Shown piece after piece: positions 34,732 through 40,013 of a stretch of 40,013 bases of DNA. Both the position numbers and the translations under genes were made by a program. The notes below the pieces were generated by a model. That model saw only the letters and a program-made list of their open reading frames with translations. It was not told where the DNA came from and did no database searches. The stretch's first letter is position 1. Each line of letters starts with the position of its first letter. This DNA is from an uncultured Prevotella sp. (GTDB taxonomy: Bacteria; Bacteroidota; Bacteroidia; Bacteroidales; Bacteroidaceae). The stretch is taken from NCBI GenBank assembly GCA_900541335.1, contig UQJC01000017.1:1-40013 (forward strand). The letters run 5' to 3'.

Positions 34732-34814
34732 CGCCGAAGGTTTAAGGCCATTCGCCTTAAATACTCAAAAAGTCTGCGAACTGTCTCTTTTTGTCAAGTA
34801 AACAACACGAATAC

Positions 34815-34847
34815 TTGGCATTGCAAAACAAAAGTCACTACATTTGC
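34815..34847 (+). promoter_or_regulatory. Promoter of the ATPase-DUF4435 pair
   Basis: The -7 element TACATTTGC is at 34839..34847 and a -33 candidate TTGG is at 34815..34818, 20 bp apart. The leader is about 95 nt to the ATG at 34948. Confidence 0.6.
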
Positions 34848-34947
34848 GTGCAAACGACAGCGTGGAGAGACCATGCTTATCACGCCTGACTACGCATGGT
34901 CTATTATCCTCTACCGCTCATCCCTCAACTTTTTAAATTATCCCACT

Positions 34948-35769
34948 ATGATCGCTCAATTCATCCGACGTATCGAAATCAACAGCCTCTGGGCAGGACA
35001 CAAGCACATCGTTTGGGAGCTTCGTCCGGATGTCAATGTACTCAGTGGCAAAAACGGTGCCGGCAAAAGCACCATCCTTAACAAGTTAGTGCAACACCTT
35101 CGCTCCATGCCTACTACGGGCGAAATACCAAGCGGTACCCGACAAGGCGTGCGCGTAGAATTTAGTCCTTCTGAAGCTACAAGCATCCAGTATGACGTAC
35201 TTCGCAGTTTTGACCGCAAAATCATTTCAACTGAACCTATCGGGGCACTCAGTGACGCACGTATCGTGACCGAACTCGACTGGCAATTGTACCTCGTACA
35301 ACGCCGCTACCTCGACTATCAAGTCAACGTAGGTAACCGCATGATTGCCCTCCTGACAGGAGGCGACCCCCAAGCAAAGGAGAAAGCAGAAGCGGTAGCG
35401 AAACTCAAAACGCGCTTTCTTGACATCGTCGACGAACTCTTTGCCGAAACGGGCAAACGCATTGACCGCGACAGCAACGAGCTTTCTTTCCTGCAATACG
35501 ACGAAAAGCTTTCACCCTATTGCCTCTCCAGCGGTGAGAAACAGATGTTGCTCATTCTACTCACCGTGCTAACCGAAGACCAGCAACCCCATGTGCTCTT
35601 TATGGATGAACCCGAAGCAAGCCTCCACTTCGAATGGCAGAAGAATCTGATTGCCCTCGTACGTGAACTCAATCCCAATGCACAAATCATCCTGACAACC
35701 CACTCGCCCGCCCTCATTATGGATGGTTGGGAGGACGCGGTGACCGAAGTCAGTGACATTACCATCTAA
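34948..35769 (+). CDS. AAA/ABC-type ATPase partnered with DUF4435
   Basis: A 273-residue cytosolic ATPase of the RecF/OLD-like type. Walker A is at residues 34-41 (GKNGAGKS), the ABC signature is LSSGEKQM, Walker B plus catalytic Glu is VLFMDEPEASLH (D220, E221), and the switch His is in LTTHSP. The insert between is short and helical with no long coiled coil, so this is a compact member, shorter than typical OLD or AriA proteins. I choose ATG 34948 because its sequence MIAQFIRRIEINSLWAGHKH opens the fold; a longer frame from 34873 adds 25 residues. The DUF4435 gene starts 12 bp downstream of the stop codon, so the two are one operon and probably form a complex. Confidence 0.85.
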   Translation: MIAQFIRRIEINSLWAGHKHIVWELRPDVNVLSGKNGAGKSTILNKLVQHLRSMPTTGEIPSGTRQGVRVEFSPSEATSIQYDVLRSFDRKIISTEPIGALSDARIVTELDWQLYLVQRRYLDYQVNVGNRMIALLTGGDPQAKEKAEAVAKLKTRFLDIVDELFAETGKRIDRDSNELSFLQYDEKLSPYCLSSGEKQMLLILLTVLTEDQQPHVLFMDEPEASLHFEWQKNLIALVRELNPNAQIILTTHSPALIMDGWEDAVTEVSDITI

Positions 35770-35781
35770 AGTCTACACGCC

Positions 35782-36900
35782 ATGAAAAAGCTCAAGCAAA
35801 ACCTGAATAGTGCTTACATCGAGGCCATGAACCGCCTCGGTGGAAAGCGCAGCCGACAGCGCATCGTGGCGTATGTGGAAAGCTATGACGATGTCTTCTT
35901 CTGGAGCAATCTGCTACGCCCGCTCGAAACTCCACACTATTATTTTGAAGTGATGCTTCCTTCACGCACATCGCTCTGTAAGGGAAAGAAAATAGCGATT
36001 GCCAACGAACTCGGTAACCGCCTCGGCAAATGTATGATTGCCTGTGTGGATGCCGATTACGACTACCTCATGCAAGGGGCAACACTGACCTCGGCAGCAG
36101 TCTGCCAGAATCCGTACATCTTTCATACGTATGTCTATGCCATTGAAAATTTCCAGTGTTATGCACCTGCCCTGCAAAACATCTGTGTCATGGCAACGCT
36201 CAATGACCGCCACCTCTTCGACTTTGAGAACTTCCTACGTCTCTACTCCGAAACCATTTGGCCGCTCTTCGTGTGGAACGTGTGGTGTTATCGTTACGGC
36301 ACGTACAAATCATTCTCGATGTTGGACTTTTACCACATCGTCCAGTTGACCCAGCTGAATTATTACCATCCCGAGCAGACGCTCGACCGCTTGCGTCATT
36401 TGGTCAATGCCAAGATAGGCCGCTTGCAACGTCAATTTCCCCAAGGAAAATCTACGTATAAACCGCTGCGAAACGAACTGTTAGCTCTGGGACTTACGCC
36501 TCAAACAACTTACCTCTATATGCGAGGTCACGATTTGTTTGACGGTATTATAGTTCCCCTCTTAGGAGGTATCTGCGAAATTCTTCGTCGCGAACGCGAA
36601 AAGGAAATTCGCCGTTTGGCTGAACACCAGGTACAAATGCAAAACGAACTCTCTGCCTATCAGAATGCCATCGGTTCTCTCGAAGAAATGCTCCGTAAAC
36701 ATACTTCCTATATGGACTGCCCGCAATACCGCAAAGTACAAGACGACGTAAAAGCCTTACTTTATCAATTAGAAAACGGGAAAAAAGAGGAACAACCTAA
36801 CGCTTCTAAACAAAATCCAGCACACCAATCCCAGGTTGGACCAACATCCATAGCCACTCCCTCTGCCCCACACCTTCCGGCTGACATGGAGTCTGTTTAA
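35782..36900 (+). CDS. DUF4435 (TOPRIM-like) protein
   Basis: A 372-residue protein. The N-terminal half matches DUF4435: RQRIVAYVESYDDVFFW with Glu33 and Asp36/37, then ACVDADYDYL with Asp90, Asp92 and Asp94, then the YAIENF motif at about 119-124. The Glu followed by DxD is the acidic layout of TOPRIM nucleases and primases. Residues about 266-312 form a probable coiled coil (REREKEIRRLAEHQVQMQNE). The last 40 residues are Pro/Ser/Ala-rich and probably disordered. It is coupled to the ATPase by 12 bp. In PARIS the AriA ATPase sequesters the AriB DUF4435 nuclease; a similar pairing is plausible here. A conserved housekeeping role is the alternative. Confidence 0.85.
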   Translation: MKKLKQNLNSAYIEAMNRLGGKRSRQRIVAYVESYDDVFFWSNLLRPLETPHYYFEVMLPSRTSLCKGKKIAIANELGNRLGKCMIACVDADYDYLMQGATLTSAAVCQNPYIFHTYVYAIENFQCYAPALQNICVMATLNDRHLFDFENFLRLYSETIWPLFVWNVWCYRYGTYKSFSMLDFYHIVQLTQLNYYHPEQTLDRLRHLVNAKIGRLQRQFPQGKSTYKPLRNELLALGLTPQTTYLYMRGHDLFDGIIVPLLGGICEILRREREKEIRRLAEHQVQMQNELSAYQNAIGSLEEMLRKHTSYMDCPQYRKVQDDVKALLYQLENGKKEEQPNASKQNPAHQSQVGPTSIATPSAPHLPADMESV

Positions 36901-36945
36901 GGTACGTGCAAATGTTTACGCACGCATGACTTTGCCCTCTATTCG

Positions 36946-36978
36946 TTCGTTCATTCCAAACCTCTGCCGTATATTTGC
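36946..36978 (+). promoter_or_regulatory. Promoter of tRNA-Gly
   Basis: The -7 element TATATTTGC is at 36970..36978, 9 bp before the tRNA, with a near-consensus -33 TTCG at 36946..36949, 20 bp away. Confidence 0.65.
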
Positions 36979-36987
36979 ACCGTCAAT

Positions 36988-37060
36988 GCGGCAGTAGCTC
37001 AGTTGGTAGAGCATTGGCTTCCCAAGCCAAGGGTCGCGGGTTCGAGCCCCGTTTGCCGCT
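36988..37060 (+). tRNA. tRNA-Gly (anticodon CCC)
   Basis: A complete 73 nt cloverleaf. The acceptor stem GCGGCAG pairs with TTGCCGC (one G.T). The D arm holds GCTCAGTTGGTAGAGC, the anticodon stem TTGGC/GCCAA carries the loop TTCCCAA with anticodon CCC, and the T arm is GCGGG-TTCGAGC-CCCGT. The discriminator base is T and CCA is not encoded. It reads GGG glycine codons. Confidence 0.96.
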
Positions 37061-37101
37061 CTCATTTATTTATCACTTAGCTTATAGGCTATTCGATTCA
37101 A

Positions 37102-37158
37102 CCACAAAGGAATCCCCGTAGCACATCCTTTCAAGGCGTGTACTACGGGGATTCTTTA
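37102..37158. terminator. Long-stem hairpin after tRNA-Gly
   Basis: GAATCCCCGTAG (37110..37121) pairs perfectly with CTACGGGGATTC (37143..37154), extended by AAAG/CTTT with one bulged G, around a 21 nt loop. It probably terminates the tRNA transcript and the minus-strand barrel gene that ends at 37281. Confidence 0.7.
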
Positions 37159-37280
37159 TGCTCATCAGGCGGCTGATAAAGGCGGCTGATTAAAGGAAAA
37201 ACAGAACGTTAAAGGAGCGAGAGCACATCATCGTTGTACAGCCTCCCCCTTATAGCCACCTCACCTTATAACCCGACAAC

Positions 37281-37979
37281 CTAATACGAACGGTGTTCTA
37301 CACTGACACCTATCACGGCATTTTCTCCTATCTTAAACTCTGCTGCAGCACCAATACGAGTTTGCGGACGATCTATCCCAAAGGGGAATGGTTCGCGCCA
37401 ACGGCTACGAAAGAGCGTTTCTTGTCGCGGCAAGAAAGAGGTTGCTGCATAACCATACAGGTTGATGTGATCGGTAGCTCGATATACCGCCATTGCAGAA
37501 AGCCCCACATCAGTTGTATGCCAACGTCCCCAATCGAAGTTTTGAGCATAGATACCGGCACCAATGGCCCAACGCGCATTGAGTGGAAGCAGGTAAGCAA
37601 AGGCGGCTGTCTGACCAAAACCAACTCCACGAGGAGCACGCTTACCTAAACCCGCAGTCATACTCAATGAAAACTGGGCATTAAAACCTTTATGAAGTCG
37701 CCACGAACTGCCCCACGCACTATAAGGATAGTCACCGACACCGTCAAATCCAAAGCCCCCGGGTAAAAACGTATTTTGCCAAGGAAGCGAAAGAGTTAGA
37801 CTATCGTCTGTAAGAAGCTGGGAGGATTCTTGCACAGATTGGGATGACGCTGTACGCATACTATCAACGGGCAACGCGACTTCAGAACGGGAAATGTCCT
37901 GTTGCATCGGATTCTCGGTTTGAGCCTGAATGGGAAGAACACTTATACTGAGTAAGAGGAAGAAAAGAAGCTGTTTCAT
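37281..37979 (-). CDS. Small outer-membrane beta-barrel protein, function unknown
   Basis: A 232-residue exported protein with signal peptide MKQLLFFLLLSISVLPIQAQ. A Ser/Gln/Asp-rich linker leads to about residue 65, then alternating aromatic and glycine strands (FNAQFSLSMTAGLGKRA, WAIGAGIYAQNFDWGRW, IGAAAEFKIGENAVIGVSVEHRSY). The final residues EHRSY end in an aromatic, usual for outer-membrane barrels. Eight to ten strands are likely. I do not recognise a named family. It is convergent with the tRNA and has its own -7 element upstream. Confidence 0.75.
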   Translation of the reverse strand: MKQLLFFLLLSISVLPIQAQTENPMQQDISRSEVALPVDSMRTASSQSVQESSQLLTDDSLTLSLPWQNTFLPGGFGFDGVGDYPYSAWGSSWRLHKGFNAQFSLSMTAGLGKRAPRGVGFGQTAAFAYLLPLNARWAIGAGIYAQNFDWGRWHTTDVGLSAMAVYRATDHINLYGYAATSFLPRQETLFRSRWREPFPFGIDRPQTRIGAAAEFKIGENAVIGVSVEHRSY

Positions 37980-38076
37980 AACCTTATCTATTTGTCAAGA
38001 GAATAACCCCTTGCTTACCAAAAACTTGCCTGACAGCTCCTTCTATTGACAGAAGCAAAAGAAGAGGTGTCTGCGT

Positions 38077-38085
38077 GCAAAAATA
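38077..38085 (-). promoter_or_regulatory. -7 promoter element of the small barrel gene
   Basis: The minus strand reads TATTTTTGC, 98 bp upstream of the start codon at 37979. Confidence 0.5.
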
Positions 38086-38240
38086 AAGAGTTTTCTGCAG
38101 GAGAAACCCAACAGGCTTCTTAAGGGATGATAAATCATACCCATTAATGGGATTAGACGAAGTGAATACTTGGTACTCATATTATTCTCTAAAAAATATC
38201 ACCCACTTCATGGAGCAGGTAAACCTTCATTTTTTACTTG

Positions 38241-38249
38241 TACATTTGC
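38241..38249 (+). promoter_or_regulatory. -7 promoter element of the GH127-like gene
   Basis: TACATTTGC matches TAnnTTTGC, 118 bp upstream of the ATG at 38367. It lies inside the longer frame that opens at 38238, which argues against that start. The rest of the 37980..38366 interval shows no gene. Confidence 0.6.
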
Positions 38250-38366
38250 AAGGCCTATCGAGAGTGGAGTCATCGTACCAAGTGCTTTCCCCTTATGGTC
38301 AATCTCCTTGAAGGTTGCTCATCTCATCCCCTCACACTACTCATACATTATTATCCCCATAGCCCT

Positions 38367-39572
38367 ATGAAGAAAATTCTCTTATACCTCTTTACCTTAC
38401 TCCTTCTACCCTATCACCTCGCTGCACAAGCAACTGCTGACTACCTTACAGCACCCTTGCGCTTTATCAAAGCGAACGATGTAATAACATGGAGCTACCA
38501 TGGTACAGATTTTCGTGAGCAAGCTCTTGAGGTATGTCCTCAAGCCAAACACGACTCGCTCGTTGTAAATCAAGAAATATGGAACAATCGCCAACAATAC
38601 GTTGACAGCTGCAATAATGTGCTGAAAGAGCTCAACGTGGTTGGCGGAGGTGATAACGAATGTACCGATAAACAGGGATTTCCAGCCTGGGTCGGCAGTT
38701 TATCGGCTGCCGCAGGATTCCTGCTGACTGGTGAAGCTACCTACATGGACATAATTGAGCGAAGCCTTTACAATGCCGTTGCGCACAGTTTAGCAGACAG
38801 CACACTCAAAACTGATCCGCTTGATCTTGTTGCTGTCGCTCATTTCCTGATGAACATTCCGACTTACCTGTATGCAACCTCTGATAGTGGTAAGGATCTG
38901 TACGTCAATCTTTACACAAATGCCACAGCTAATCTTTCGGTTGAAAACGACCAGTTTACCCTCGACCAGATTACAGATATGCCGCGCACCAACCAAGTCA
39001 AGTTGCGTCTGACTAAACTTGATCAAGAAACACCCCTGCGCGTACATTTGCGCATTCCGGACTGGGCGATCGGACGAAACAGTCCCCATGCCCGCTTCAC
39101 TTACGTCCCCCAACCCGAACAGACTCATCGTAAAATCAGTTCAGAGGAAAGTAATGAAGTGGAAATCTATGTCAATGGACACCGATGGACACGTACCAAG
39201 GTGAACGCAGCGGGTTATGTGGTCATTGACCGTCGATGGAAAAGCCGTGACGAAATATTCATCACCTTCCCGAAGTCATTCCGTTACCTGCGTCAAACTA
39301 ACGCGAAAGGACAACCCGTACGTGGCGCATTAGCGGGGCAGTATGGTCCGATCGTCTATACCGTTAAAAATTTCCCCCGAGATCATTATAGTTCTTCAAA
39401 TCTACTTCCGAGCATGGCGCCTGAATCTGCCGAACGTGAATTCCCTTTGTTTATGCTCCCGACCTTCCTCCGCTCTGCTCCCCAAGATGCAAAAGCACCT
39501 CGCACCGACCTGCCTGCCCTCCCCTATGCTGAAGTACAGGATGGAAATGTGTGGTGGAATGAAATAAAGTAA
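38367..39572 (+). CDS. GH127-like (DUF1680) exported protein lacking the catalytic cysteine region
   Basis: A 401-residue exported protein with signal peptide MKKILLYLFTLLLLPYHLAAQ. The middle and C-terminal parts follow beta-L-arabinofuranosidase GH127: LLTGEATYMDIIERSLYNAV, then MNIPTYLYATSDSGKDLYVNLYTNATANL, LRVHLRIPDWAIG, AAGYVVIDRRWKSRDEIFITFP and GQYGPIVYTV. Family enzymes are about 600 residues or more, so much of the N-terminal helical barrel is missing. The zinc and nucleophile cysteines (ESYCETC-type and CCPxN-type blocks) are replaced by DKQGFPAWVG and DLVAVAHFLMN. It is therefore probably not an active GH127; a binding role or a decaying gene is likely. The start at 38367 is supported by the signal peptide. 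Confidence 0.75.
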   Translation: MKKILLYLFTLLLLPYHLAAQATADYLTAPLRFIKANDVITWSYHGTDFREQALEVCPQAKHDSLVVNQEIWNNRQQYVDSCNNVLKELNVVGGGDNECTDKQGFPAWVGSLSAAAGFLLTGEATYMDIIERSLYNAVAHSLADSTLKTDPLDLVAVAHFLMNIPTYLYATSDSGKDLYVNLYTNATANLSVENDQFTLDQITDMPRTNQVKLRLTKLDQETPLRVHLRIPDWAIGRNSPHARFTYVPQPEQTHRKISSEESNEVEIYVNGHRWTRTKVNAAGYVVIDRRWKSRDEIFITFPKSFRYLRQTNAKGQPVRGALAGQYGPIVYTVKNFPRDHYSSSNLLPSMAPESAEREFPLFMLPTFLRSAPQDAKAPRTDLPALPYAEVQDGNVWWNEIK

Positions 39573-39600
39573 AGCCTCAACAACTCCCAATACCCAACAC

Positions 39601-39639
39601 ATAAAAGCACCCGCCCCTAAAAAGGACGGGTGCTTTTAT
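39601..39639 (+). terminator. Terminator of the GH127-like gene
   Basis: ATAAAAGCACCCG (39601..39613) pairs perfectly with CGGGTGCTTTTAT (39627..39639) around a 13 nt loop, 28 bp after the stop codon. Confidence 0.85.
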
Positions 39640-39649
39640 TGATATAAAG

Positions 39650-40013
39650 GGACGGCAATGTGCCGAACCTAAAAAACACAATGGAGGACATATATCGGCA
39701 ATGTGCCGAACTGGAAAAGCACAATGGATTGCATACTTCGGCTATGTGCCGAACTGGAAAAGCACTATGGATTGCATACTTCGGCAAAGTGCCGAACTAG
39801 AAAAACACTATGGATTGCATACTTCGGCTATGTGCCGAACTGGAAAAACACTATGGATTGCATACTTCGGCTATGTGCCGAACTAGAAAAACACTATGGA
39901 TTGCGTACTTCGGCAATGTGCCGAACTAGAAAAACACTATGGATTGCGTACTTCGGCAATGTGCCGAACTAGAAAAACACTATGGATTGCGTACTTCGGC
40001 AATGTGCCGAACT
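39650..40013. repeat. 43 bp tandem repeat array, continuing past the window
   Basis: The block GCCGAAC starts at 39662, 39705, 39748, 39791, 39834, 39877, 39920 and 39963, exactly 43 bp apart each time. Units differ by a few bases, the first being the most divergent. Each unit holds the inverted repeat TTCGGCA-ATG-TGCCGAA with 7 bp arms (one arm base changed in some units). Because 43 is not a multiple of three, the plus-strand open frames cycle through three peptides; I do not call them genes. There are no unique spacers, so it is not CRISPR. Confidence 0.92.

Noticed and set aside
36988..37160. Integration (att) site at the tRNA-Gly gene
   Set aside because: No direct repeat of the tRNA 3' end and no integrase gene is visible in the window.
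39703..39972. Repeat protein encoded by the 43 bp array
   Set aside because: The period is not a multiple of three, so the frame only cycles through three unrelated peptides; no start site signal or domain is seen.
39650..40013. CRISPR array
   Set aside because: Units are identical or nearly so over the full 43 bp period with no unique spacers, and no cas gene is near.

Overview
The window reads as a chromosomal segment of a Bacteroidales bacterium, most likely Prevotellaceae. The grounds are repeated -7 elements of the Bacteroidota form TAnnTTTGC ahead of genes, an outer-membrane TonB-dependent receptor type found in this phylum, a SusD-free glycan hydrolase (GH84) with a C-terminal sorting-like tail, and an intermediate GC content. 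No insertion sequence, phage gene, CRISPR array or rRNA is visible. One tRNA (Gly, anticodon CCC) is present.

Layout. 1-2.2 kb: a tetR-fabG pair on the minus strand, flanked on both sides by 84-85 bp repeat units carrying a perfect 20 bp palindrome; the left and right clusters have opposite orientation. 2.2-3.0 kb: hairpin-rich DNA without a gene. 3.0-9.0 kb: housekeeping genes (5'-nucleotidase-like enzyme, folA, zupT, thyA, rsmF). 9.1-11.7 kb: cell-envelope genes (N-acetylmuramoyl-L-alanine amidase with SPOR-like end, MCE/MlaD-like protein). 11.9-15.1 kb, minus strand: sodium/solute symporter, two CD225/dispanin-type small membrane proteins (one with a GYF-like head) and a DUF2752 protein. 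15.3-19.0 kb: ksgA, a flippase-like membrane protein, and pepD. 19.1-20.0 kb: a lipoprotein gene broken by one in-frame amber codon. 20.6-24.9 kb: acyltransferase-3, metY, SulP transporter. 25.0-34.6 kb, minus strand: GH84 hexosaminidase with duplicated lectin-like modules, an MG2-type surface protein, a very Cys-rich repeat protein and its upstream TonB-dependent-receptor-like barrel with a Met-rich tail. 34.9-36.9 kb: an ABC-type ATPase plus DUF4435 (TOPRIM-like) pair. 37.0-39.6 kb: tRNA-Gly, a small outer-membrane barrel and a GH127-like protein lacking the catalytic cysteine region. 39.65 kb to the end: a 43 bp tandem repeat array that continues past the window.

How the genes fit together. 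Most of the window is ordinary metabolism: folate/thymidylate (folA, thyA), fatty acid synthesis (fabG), rRNA methylation (ksgA, rsmF), sulfur amino acid synthesis (metY, perhaps supplied by SulP) and envelope upkeep (amidase, MCE). The accessory interest lies in the palindromic repeats, the CD225/GYF/DUF2752 group, the Cys-rich protein with its barrel partner, the ATPase-DUF4435 pair (similar in plan to the PARIS defence system), the noncatalytic-looking GH127 homologue and the 43 bp array. All function calls are from reading the translated sequence; no database search was possible.
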